Below are positions 1-5,923 of a stretch of DNA of 5,977 nucleotides, piece by piece. Position 1 is the first letter of the stretch; every line of letters starts with the position of its first letter. The translations under genes were made by a program, and so were the position numbers. Source of the stretch: Chloroflexota bacterium (GTDB lineage: Bacteria > Chloroflexota > Dehalococcoidia > Bin125); the NCBI GenBank assembly GCA_026705105.1, contig JAPPBK010000207.1, positions 1 to 5,977 of the forward strand, written 5' to 3'. The notes beneath the pieces were generated by a model. The model searched no databases. It worked only from the letters and a program-made list of their open reading frames with translations, and was not told the origin of the DNA.

Positions 1-2
1 GG

Positions 3-1229
3 TTTGACGGTGATTACCAGGGCCGGGCTTCAGACCTACTCACCGAAGCGGTGCGAGCTTCGCCAACCGAGGCGATCCAATCGAATGTGCTCGTCTGGTT
101 GCTGCTCGACTGGGTTGACCGCGAATACAACCTTGCCGAGCCCGACCCCGCCGATCCCCTTGCTTCCCTCCAGCAAGACGCCGCGCGGGCGAGGATCGGC
201 TACATCATCCGACACATCCTTGACGCGGTGGTCGCGCTGGGCAGACGCGACCCGTCGGCGTCAATAGCTGAGTGCTCCGAGCTGTACTCGGGGACAGAAG
301 CCGCCCCATCCGTTCGATCCGAAGTAGTCCGAATAGCGGGCCGCGTCGCGGCCGCGTCTGGCGCCATCAACGACGCGCTCCCGTTGATCTACACCGCGAT
401 GCTCGGCGACAACCAGAGCGTCCGCGCCGCAGGCATGGAGGCAGCCGAAGCCGTCATGGGGGCAATCCCGTACGAGAGCATCCCACCTCTGCTAGCTGAG
501 GCCGTTGTCGCCGGCCTAACGGACGATTACGTCATCGTCGCCAGCGCAGCGATCAAGGCGCTCCGCGAAGTACCCGCCGACCTGATCACATATCAGGTTG
601 TCGCGGTGATGCTCCTTACTGCTGCCGGCTCCTACGCGGGCGACCGGCACAGCCGTGAGATCGTGCAGGATGCTCTTTCTGCCGCCTATTGCCTAGTCGT
701 CGACGACGAGCAAATGCTCGAAATCACACGCGCAGCAGCCCTACAGATCGTCAAGCGCATGCCCGCGCACAGCGCTCGCAAGGCCCTGTGGCGACATCCA
801 TGGCTGGAGCCGCACCACAACTGGGCCGACGCGGCGATCCACGCGGTTGGGCTGGATGACGATCTCCGATACGAGCAGGCAGAGGACAGGGACAAGGAGT
901 TGCTGCTTGAGAAGCTCGGCCGCTGCCGCCTGTCGACAGCTCAGATCGAGGCCCTCGCTGCCGGGGAGCTTGAAGCGAGCAGACACGATCGGCGGCGTGC
1001 ATTCCTCGCCGCTGACCTGTTCGGTGAGCTTGGACGCCCCGATCTAAGCGCCCGAGTGATCGCCGAGCACCTGGAGTCGGTGCCCGACACCATCGAGAAG
1101 CGATCGTTGCGCCAGTTCATCGAACTGCCTCAGCTCGTCTACCGCTTCGAGGAAGCGATCGCGTCGCGGGACCCCGACACGCGATACGAGATCCTCGAAC
1201 GAGTCCGGGACCTATGCGCAGATCAGTGA
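3..1229 (+). CDS. C-terminal part of a large helical, HEAT-repeat-like protein (5' end outside window)
   Basis: The reading frame is open from the first bases of the window, so the true start lies upstream. An in-frame GTG at 51 has no ribosome binding site, and the 16 codons before it read like ordinary helical protein, so I treat it as internal. Everything visible (about 409 residues) looks alpha-helical. Counting from the GTG at 51, residues about 107-141 and 143-178 form two successive HEAT-like units. Each is a helix pair with a central D-N/D-x-x-V type turn (DNQSVRAAG and DDYVIVASAA), encoded near 369-584. The rest is charged helices without catalytic motifs. Such solenoids usually bind protein or nucleic acid, and in large bacterial NTPases they often form the C-terminal sensor part. 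Whether an NTPase or helicase domain precedes this part cannot be seen. The stop overlaps the nuclease gene, implying coupled expression. No family name could be assigned. Confidence 0.8.
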   Translation, partial: FDGDYQGRASDLLTEAVRASPTEAIQSNVLVWLLLDWVDREYNLAEPDPADPLASLQQDAARARIGYIIRHILDAVVALGRRDPSASIAECSELYSGTEAAPSVRSEVVRIAGRVAAASGAINDALPLIYTAMLGDNQSVRAAGMEAAEAVMGAIPYESIPPLLAEAVVAGLTDDYVIVASAAIKALREVPADLITYQVVAVMLLTAAGSYAGDRHSREIVQDALSAAYCLVVDDEQMLEITRAAALQIVKRMPAHSARKALWRHPWLEPHHNWADAAIHAVGLDDDLRYEQAEDRDKELLLEKLGRCRLSTAQIEALAAGELEASRHDRRRAFLAADLFGELGRPDLSARVIAEHLESVPDTIEKRSLRQFIELPQLVYRFEEAIASRDPDTRYEILERVRDLCADQ

Positions 1230-2668
1230 GCGGTGTCGCGCTACCCGACCCTGTGGAGGTCATCAACGCACGAAACGCGCTCATCGAATCATTCGACGCC
1301 ATAGCTGACGGCAGTCGGGACGCTGGACCGATCGAAGCGGCTGTCGCGGCGTACCGCACGGCAGCCGGCGAGCTTCCGGAGGGTGACGTCGCGTGGGCCT
1401 TCGCCGAACTCGTTGAAGCGCTCACCCACGCCGTCAGATGGATTGACGCTGCGTGGAGTGCTCAAGAGGACGCAAACCGCCACGCCACCGCGGCCCACCT
1501 CCGCGCGGATCGGGTATTGGCGGCCATTGACGATCAGTGGCCGAGCGCCCTTCGTGACACGGCACAACAGCTGGCCACCCTTGAGGATCACGGCGCTCCG
1601 GCCCAAGTGGCTGACCGTCTGCGCGCAGTACCCGTGCCCCCACGGCTAACCGAGTTGTATCGGCCCTCCGACCCGTCACGCTTCGTCGGGTCTGAGCCCG
1701 CCGAGGTCAGCACTCCTGGCGCCGCGATCCTCATTCGCCAACACGGCGAACCGGTCATGAGGCCAACCGTCGTACAACCGCACGCGCTCCACCAGTTCGA
1801 GGTCGAAGCCCGCGTCACCGAATGGCCCGCGGAAGCCGACAGCCTCGACATCACGTTCCTGAGAGTCCATCCACACAACTACCTCCACGCATCCGACGTG
1901 CGGTTCACAAGAGGTGCGCTGACACAGCCGTTGGAGATCCGTGTCGCGGGCGACAGGCCACCAGATGACCCTCCACTCAAGCTAACCGCTAAGGCCAGCT
2001 TCTTGGCGAACGGCGAACCCCAACCCGTCCGCCTCGTGGGCAACACCACACTTGAGATCGTCACGTTCGACCCCGACACCGCGCTACCGGCAGATATGCC
2101 CACCGCTGCGCTGCGGCTTCAGCAGATGATGAACGAAATGACCAACGCGCTTCCCACGCTCGCCTCAGACGTCCGTCGGGATGCACGCCTTCTGCTCGAA
2201 GCCGTCGTGAGGTTCGCGCATACTGTTTTGGACGACCGTCTCGGACAGGGCGACGACATCGACGAGGCCTGGTTCCAGCGACAGCTTCAACGGTTCCTGC
2301 AGGCCGACCATCGGATCGGGGCACGGCTCCGCTTGCACGAAGGACGCGCAGGCGGTGTGACCGACCTAGCGCTGGGTGCCGTCGTCCTCGAGCTGAAGGT
2401 CGAGAAGAAGACGGCCATCTCCCTCGACGCGGCGAGCCTGCGATACGCCAGCCAGACCACCCAGTACGCATCCGCCGGCGACTGCCCCGTGTCAATACTC
2501 GCCGTGCTCGATGTCTCCCCAAAGCGAGCACCAGCAGGCGTCATGGGCAACGAAATGGGATGGTCCTCTCCCGAGACGACGAGCGGGCAGGATCCTCCCT
2601 TCCCGTCGCTTGTCGGCGTGGTCGTCGTTCGTGCAGGTTTCCCGAGGCCGAGCGACTTCAGCCGCTAA
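1214..2668 (+). CDS. Multidomain protein with C-terminal PD-(D/E)XK nuclease-like domain
   Basis: The 484-residue product has three zones. Residues 1-150 are helical. Residues about 165-290 are rich in beta strands, with alternating hydrophobic and charged residues suggesting an Ig-like sandwich. A helical linker at about 295-365 leads into a nuclease-like core at about 366-480. The core carries E376, a GG turn, D384, the E393-L-K395 signature on a hydrophobic strand, and Q414/Y418 in the following helix, then a hydrophobic strand (SILAVLDVS). This D, ExK, Q-x3-Y order is typical of Mrr/RecB-like PD-(D/E)XK enzymes, so metal-dependent DNA cleavage is the likely activity. The target is unknown. 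The ATG at 1214 overlaps the previous gene by 16 bases. A GTG at 1226 would give a GTGA four-base overlap and is equally possible, since neither has a strong Shine-Dalgarno. I infer a partnership with the upstream helical protein, possibly in phage or plasmid defence. Confidence 0.8.
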   Translation: MRRSVSGVALPDPVEVINARNALIESFDAIADGSRDAGPIEAAVAAYRTAAGELPEGDVAWAFAELVEALTHAVRWIDAAWSAQEDANRHATAAHLRADRVLAAIDDQWPSALRDTAQQLATLEDHGAPAQVADRLRAVPVPPRLTELYRPSDPSRFVGSEPAEVSTPGAAILIRQHGEPVMRPTVVQPHALHQFEVEARVTEWPAEADSLDITFLRVHPHNYLHASDVRFTRGALTQPLEIRVAGDRPPDDPPLKLTAKASFLANGEPQPVRLVGNTTLEIVTFDPDTALPADMPTAALRLQQMMNEMTNALPTLASDVRRDARLLLEAVVRFAHTVLDDRLGQGDDIDEAWFQRQLQRFLQADHRIGARLRLHEGRAGGVTDLALGAVVLELKVEKKTAISLDAASLRYASQTTQYASAGDCPVSILAVLDVSPKRAPAGVMGNEMGWSSPETTSGQDPPFPSLVGVVVVRAGFPRPSDFSR

Positions 2669-2698
2669 AGGGCCGACGGTCGGTCTGCTTCGGCCTCG
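2643..2698. repeat. 9-bp perfect inverted repeat flanking the nuclease stop codon
   Basis: CGAGGCCGA at 2643-2651 is the exact reverse complement of TCGGCCTCG at 2690-2698. The TAA of the nuclease gene (2666-2668) lies in the 38-base loop. A second copy of the core, GGCCGA at 2671-2676, can pair with the same right arm, so two hairpins of different loop length compete. There is no run of T after the right arm, so it is not a standard intrinsic terminator. It might be an intercistronic RNA structure, or chance in GC-rich DNA. Confidence 0.4.
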
Positions 2699-2762
2699 TC
2701 GTCCGAGCCTTGCGCGCATCGGCCCATCCGACGCCCTCTCCGATGGAGCCTCACCCGACACT

Positions 2763-2978
2763 TTGGGGGCGTCCCGTGAACACCGCGGCTACCGATCCGA
2801 GGTGTCGCGAGACGCCGCGCAGTCCTTCTGGCTCGCTGTGCTTCTGGTGGCGTCCGTCGTCCTGTGGGCGACCGGATGGGGCACAAGCGTGATCGCCTGG
2901 GCAGGCGACCTCATGCTCGACCAGATCAACCAGATCGGCAACACGCAGCCCGAGTGGACATCAGCCGGACACTCGTAG
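2763..2978 (+). CDS. Small single-pass membrane protein, start uncertain
   Basis: A frame ending at the TAG at 2976-2978 encodes a convincing membrane segment of about 20-28 residues (FWLAVLLVASVVLWATGWG onward), followed by a short polar tail of about 25 residues. Third codon positions here are almost all G or C, as expected for real coding sequence in this genome. The start is unresolved. TTG at 2763 gives 71 residues and has a GGAG 14 bases upstream, which is too far for a good site. GTG at 2802 gives 58 residues. GTG at 2631 gives 115 residues and overlaps the nuclease gene. The frame stays open back to at least 2511. It lies between the nuclease and DUF4145 genes in the same direction, so it may belong to their operon. 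No family was recognised. A role in anchoring a partner at the membrane is possible but speculative. Confidence 0.5.
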   Translation: MGASREHRGYRSEVSRDAAQSFWLAVLLVASVVLWATGWGTSVIAWAGDLMLDQINQIGNTQPEWTSAGHS

Positions 2979-3037
2979 CAGCCGCCAGAAGGCACCGTCG
3001 TGGGCATCGGTAGCCTGCAACGTTGTCCGACAGACAC

Positions 3038-3043
3038 GGGGAG
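3038..3043 (+). promoter_or_regulatory. Ribosome binding site for the DUF4145-like gene
   Basis: GGGGAG lies seven bases before an in-frame TTG at 3051, which is ideal spacing. It would be only one base from the GTG at 3045. An earlier GTG at 3000 has no such site. This decides the start in favour of TTG 3051. Confidence 0.6.
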
Positions 3044-3050
3044 CGTGCAG

Positions 3051-3740
3051 TTGTCCAGTCAAGAACTCACATGGGGAACGCCAGGGCGCTGCCCACTGTG
3101 CGGGGTTGTGACCGATCACCACTGGTTCTACGAGGTGAAGTCCGTCGAGTACGACGAATCGAGAGAGTGGGTCGTGGACGAGATGGTCGGCAGCCAGGGT
3201 GAGGTGCTGGTTTCTCGCTGCATGTCTAGAGCCTGCGATGCGCTCGCGCTGTGGCTGAAGTCCGTGGACGAGGAGTCGGGGATCGAGAACGTGCGGCTTG
3301 TCTACCCGCAGACTGGCGTCCGTATCCCACCGACAGAGGGGTTGGTTGGCAAGGAGATCAGACTCTACGAAGAGGCGGCTGCGGTCGAGAAGATGTCGCC
3401 AAGGGCTGCTCGCGCTCTGCTGCGTGCCCTGTTGGAGGCGTTCTTGAAGCGTTACCTTGCTGACGCGGGCCACTCGGCCAAGCGCAAGAAGCTGGTGGAG
3501 GTCATCGACCTAGCGGTCGAGCGCCTCGATCTGTCTCCGACGTTGAAGATGGGTTTGAGCGCCATCCGTGAGCAGGGGAACACAGCTCTGCATGACCCCT
3601 ACAGCCTCATCGAAGACGCCAACCCCGAAGACCTGCTGTGGCTGTTCCAAGCTGTGGACGAACTAGTCGAGGAACTGCACGTAAGACCGCAGAAATGGGC
3701 TGATCTGGCAGGGACCAAAGACGACGACGAACCCCTCTGA
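3051..3740 (+). CDS. Stand-alone DUF4145-like protein with four-cysteine zinc-ribbon N-terminus
   Basis: With the TTG start the product has 229 residues. C14-P-L-C17 and C57-x4-C62 form a likely zinc-binding knuckle pair around a short beta region. Residues about 103-210 are helical and match the DUF4145 pattern: Y-x-E-A, then S-P-R-A-A with L-L-R-A-L-L-E, and the signature A-I-R-E-Q-G-N-T-A-L-H at 171-181. DUF4145 is known mainly from restriction enzyme subunits (for example beside HsdR) and from small stand-alone proteins of unknown function. From memory it has been related to the HEPN fold. Here the usual R-N-x3-H position reads G-N-x3-H, so RNase activity should not be assumed. Hydrophobic and acidic residues dominate the C-terminal end (DDDEPL). 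The gene is ten bases upstream of the membrane coiled-coil gene, so the two are surely co-transcribed and probably act together. An alternative GTG start at 3000 would add 17 residues. Confidence 0.75.
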   Translation: MSSQELTWGTPGRCPLCGVVTDHHWFYEVKSVEYDESREWVVDEMVGSQGEVLVSRCMSRACDALALWLKSVDEESGIENVRLVYPQTGVRIPPTEGLVGKEIRLYEEAAAVEKMSPRAARALLRALLEAFLKRYLADAGHSAKRKKLVEVIDLAVERLDLSPTLKMGLSAIREQGNTALHDPYSLIEDANPEDLLWLFQAVDELVEELHVRPQKWADLAGTKDDDEPL

Positions 3741-3750
3741 AGGTGCGGAC

Positions 3751-4764
3751 ATGGGACTCTGGACCCGGCTCCGATTGACCCGTCATCCCGATGGCACCTC
3801 CCCTTCGTGGGGGATCGCCATACTTGTGGCAGGCATTGTGCTCGTGCTGTTCGGCTGGCTCTGGGAGGGCACCTGGGAAGATGTCTTCATCGAGGTCGGA
3901 GCCGCATCCGGGGTCGGAGGTATCGTCCTGCTATTCAAGCCGCGCCTCATGCGACAGGTGGACGAACGGACCACTGACGTAGCGACCAAGACGGCGACCA
4001 CGACTGCTGAGGAGATCGCGTCCACGAGGACCGAAGAAATCGAGAAGCGGTTGATCAGGTTGGAGAGGGTCAGTGACATCCAAGCTAGAGAGCGAGACCG
4101 TCTGCACGAGGAGGCCGAGAGGATCATCGCGGCTGTAGAAGGTGATACCTCCTTCTCTAGCCTTAACGAACTATTGGACCACGCGTCAGAACAAGGTTTG
4201 TTTGCAGAGTCCATGTTCATCAAGACGAGTGATGACTTGGGACAACCGCTGCTTCAAGTCTCCCAGGACATCTACAACACCAATCCATTCACTCGTATGA
4301 TGTCGTTTGAGATTCTTGTGCTGACTGAGGTGGACTTCATATGGCTCATATACTCCAAGATTGAAGATGGTGCGGTGCAGTGGGTTGAGGGGGATAGTTT
4401 CGACGAGTTTGTCAGAGAGTTGTATGCCGTCTTTGCGAGGGCGAACCTCCCTCATGATAAGCTTTCTCTACAGAAATCTCTAACGGACTTGCAAGAAAGC
4501 CATCGTCTCATGGTTGAAGCCCGTCAAGCAGCCGAGGGCAGCAGCAATAGGCTGCATGGCAGGCTAAGGCTCCTCATCAATGATGAATGGGTGTTGACGG
4601 ATGCAGGACTGGAAGGAACCAAGTCGGACCTCATTTTCCCCTGGCGTTCAATTGGTCAGTACGGCGAGCATCTGGAAAGGACCGGTGATTTTGGGTGTCC
4701 GCCCAATTGTCAGGAACATCTCTGGGATGAGGCCAAGACCTACGCAGGGCGGCTTGCGATCTAA
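3751..4764 (+). CDS. Membrane-anchored coiled-coil protein with unknown C-terminal domain
   Basis: The 337-residue product starts at an ATG six bases after a GAAGGTG ribosome binding site that overlaps the stop of the DUF4145-like gene. A strong membrane helix (residues about 20-38) and a second, weaker one (about 45-63) form a hairpin. R6, R8, R11 before and K63, R65 and R68 after suggest that both ends face the cytoplasm. Residues about 70-130 form a long Thr-, Glu- and Arg-rich coiled coil. Residues about 135-337 are a mixed alpha/beta domain I do not recognise, with a C316-x3-C320 pair near the end. DNA at 4141-4500 has about 48 % GC by hand count, against about 62 % for the start of the gene, so the C-terminal domain may have a separate origin. 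Likely a membrane-tethered oligomer working with the DUF4145-like protein. No function is assigned. Confidence 0.8.
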   Translation: MGLWTRLRLTRHPDGTSPSWGIAILVAGIVLVLFGWLWEGTWEDVFIEVGAASGVGGIVLLFKPRLMRQVDERTTDVATKTATTTAEEIASTRTEEIEKRLIRLERVSDIQARERDRLHEEAERIIAAVEGDTSFSSLNELLDHASEQGLFAESMFIKTSDDLGQPLLQVSQDIYNTNPFTRMMSFEILVLTEVDFIWLIYSKIEDGAVQWVEGDSFDEFVRELYAVFARANLPHDKLSLQKSLTDLQESHRLMVEARQAAEGSSNRLHGRLRLLINDEWVLTDAGLEGTKSDLIFPWRSIGQYGEHLERTGDFGCPPNCQEHLWDEAKTYAGRLAI

Positions 4765-4766
4765 TC

Positions 4767-5591
4767 TTAATCGCTCTGTAGCTGCATGTACTCAGTCCGG
4801 CTGGGAAGCCGGTGCGTAGCTATTTCCCTTACGGCCTGACGGAACTCTGGCCAACTATGGAGCACACCAAAGGCGACTTGGGGAACGGCGGGCGTCGTGC
4901 TGGGGAACAGTGCAAGCGATCCGCCAGTCTCGTCGTCGTGGGGAGGGTTGACGGTTGCTACCAGTGCCACATTCGAGTAGCGGAGAACGGCAACCTCACC
5001 GGTCTTGCCCTCCGCAATCTCTATTTCCGCGAACCACTTGCGACATTCTTCCTTTTCGAGCACGAATTCTTGGGGCAGGCGTCCCATGGGCAGGCTGATT
5101 GCGAGGGTCGGAGCGACCCTCCCAGACGGTCGGCCCACCACTTCGACCCTTGCGTACTGGTTTCCTTCGGTTGCAACAAGGGCTTCGGCGTGTAGGTAGG
5201 GGCGAGAGAGCCAAGATGCAAGTGTGTCTCGTTCCACTTCCACCGTTCGACGTTCGTCCTCAGCTCTTCGGCGTTCGTCCTCCGCTCTTCGGCGTGCCTC
5301 CTCCGCGTCGTCTAAGCGGCTCAGGAGTCCACTCACTCCTTCAGGCACACGGCGAGCGAACCAAGCCAGAACGACAGTAGCGATAGAAGCGATCAAGGCT
5401 GCGGCGACGGCGAGCCATCCTCTCAGCGCCCCGGATGTGCCCACACTGCTCGACGGACTTGGGGTGGCCTCCCACGCGGTGGCCAGCAACACAAGACCAG
5501 CCACACCAACGAGTGCTGCGGCTGCGATCACCGCACCGGCCTTGGTGCTGATCTGCTTGGGCCTTACTGGATTCGTCTCGTTGCCGGACAC
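4767..5591 (-). CDS. Membrane coiled-coil protein with C-terminal beta-rich domain
   Basis: I chose the GTG at 5591, five bases after GGAGGAGG. The longer frame from GTG 5606 adds only five residues and has no such site. The 274-residue product has a basic, polar N-terminus, a membrane helix at about 18-40, a short Ser/Pro/Gly loop (41-56), and a second helix at about 58-78 closed by A-R-R. A very charged coiled coil follows (about 88-125) with two consecutive R-R-A-E-D-E-R heptads. Residues about 130-245 alternate hydrophobic and polar residues like a beta-rich domain and contain a single Cys (C183). The N-in, C-in hairpin leaves the coiled coil and the C-terminal domain in the cytoplasm. 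The layout matches the convergent 337-residue protein, but I see no sequence similarity between them. The stop is two bases from that gene's stop. No family recognised. Confidence 0.8.
   Translation of the reverse strand: MSGNETNPVRPKQISTKAGAVIAAAALVGVAGLVLLATAWEATPSPSSSVGTSGALRGWLAVAAALIASIATVVLAWFARRVPEGVSGLLSRLDDAEEARRRAEDERRRAEDERRTVEVERDTLASWLSRPYLHAEALVATEGNQYARVEVVGRPSGRVAPTLAISLPMGRLPQEFVLEKEECRKWFAEIEIAEGKTGEVAVLRYSNVALVATVNPPHDDETGGSLALFPSTTPAVPQVAFGVLHSWPEFRQAVREIATHRLPSRTEYMQLQSD
4797..4812. other. Short perfect hairpin just past the convergent stops
   Basis: CCGGCT, a GGGA loop and AGCCGG form a six-base-pair perfect hairpin about 33 bases after the + strand stop, inside the last codons of the - strand gene. 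It has no U-tract on either side. It could slow or end transcription of the + strand operon, but it may simply reflect coding sequence. Confidence 0.25.
5251..5292 (-). repeat. 21-bp tandem duplication encoding coiled-coil heptads
   Basis: Two adjacent 21-base units, 5251-5271 and 5272-5292, differ at one base (A at 5262, C at 5283). Each encodes one R-R-A-E-D-E-R heptad of the membrane coiled-coil protein. A more degenerate third unit follows at 5293-5313. The near identity indicates recent slippage or duplication that lengthens the coil by whole heptads. Confidence 0.8.
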
Positions 5592-5593
5592 GG

Positions 5594-5887
5594 CTACCTC
5601 CTCCACATCTCGTAGCCGCTCGCCTCCTGCATCGGGTAGACGTTCGCCGGTGCAGGTGTCGGGCTTGCGTGCTTCTCCACGAACCGGCGCGCCCGATCCA
5701 CCTGGTCAGGCGGAAGCACCACACGAAACTGTGCCCTTCGGCACTGCTCGATGTTGAACTGCCTCACGACTTGGGACGCCAGTGGACGCAGGCCAGCGCA
5801 ACTGGGCACACGAGGCCCTGCCACTGCCAGCACCCGAGGTGTCAACGGCATCCAACAGCACCACGCGTCACCATTGTCGGCGGCCAT
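5594..5887 (-). CDS. Small protein of unknown function, first gene of the minus-strand pair
   Basis: This frame encodes 97 residues from the ATG at 5887, which has AGGA four bases upstream. The ATG at 5911 gives 105 residues but has no visible site. The product is Cys-rich near its N-terminus (WCCWM). Its middle part looks structured (VRQFNIEQC, then FRVVLPPDQVDRARRFVEKH), suggesting a strand followed by an amphipathic helix, with a Pro/Ala-rich tail. Third positions are mostly G or C, supporting real coding, though less strongly than in the neighbours. It overlaps the start signals of the membrane coiled-coil gene. Upstream of 5911 the frame stays open until a stop at 5930-5932, which lies in a putative insertion-sequence end. 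It may therefore be the remnant of a longer gene cut by that element. No family was recognised. Confidence 0.5.
   Translation of the reverse strand: MAADNGDAWCCWMPLTPRVLAVAGPRVPSCAGLRPLASQVVRQFNIEQCRRAQFRVVLPPDQVDRARRFVEKHASPTPAPANVYPMQEASGYEMWRR
5597..5604 (-). promoter_or_regulatory. Strong ribosome binding site inside the end of the upstream gene
   Basis: On the minus strand GGAGGAGG ends five bases before the GTG at 5591. The same bases encode the last W-R-R residues of the upstream small gene, whose TAG (5594-5596) falls between the site and the GTG. A ribosome finishing the first gene would therefore stop on top of the second gene's start, which favours translational coupling. Confidence 0.75.
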
Positions 5888-5923
5888 GAGATCCTGCCCA
5901 GTGGCGGCCATGTAGCTGCCCGG

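Noticed and set aside
51..59. GTG at 51 as the start of the helical protein
   Set aside because: The frame is open to the window edge with protein-like codons, and there is no ribosome binding site before this GTG. The gene is partial.
2061..2531. Minus-strand open frame of 156 codons opposite the nuclease gene
   Set aside because: Its translation is Arg- and Gly-rich low-complexity sequence typical of antisense frames in GC-rich DNA, while the plus strand has a recognisable nuclease core.
3000..3050. GTG at 3000 or 3045 as the start of the DUF4145-like protein
   Set aside because: Only TTG 3051 has a GGGGAG at correct spacing, and the extra residues do not look like part of the conserved domain.
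2979..3050. Promoter between the small membrane gene and the DUF4145-like gene
   Set aside because: No convincing -35/-10 pair could be seen in these 72 bases, so the operon limits remain open.
2961..3473. Minus-strand open frame of 170 codons opposite the DUF4145-like gene
   Set aside because: The plus frame has the zinc knuckle and DUF4145 motifs. The antisense product shows no domain pattern.
3783..4223. Minus-strand open frame of 146 codons opposite the membrane coiled-coil gene
   Set aside because: It is a Ser/Thr-rich shadow of the plus-strand coil. The plus gene has a good ribosome binding site and membrane helices.
4797..4812. Hairpin as an intrinsic terminator
   Set aside because: There is no T-run on either strand after the stem, and it lies in coding sequence. 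It is kept only as a low-confidence structural feature.
5230..5313. Short tandem repeats considered as a CRISPR or iteron array
   Set aside because: The units are directly adjacent without spacers and keep the heptad reading frame, so they are a protein-coding repeat.
5224..5757. Plus-strand open frame of 177 codons opposite the minus-strand genes
   Set aside because: It is Ser/Ala/Arg/Pro-rich low-complexity sequence produced by the reverse of the coiled-coil repeat and membrane helices.
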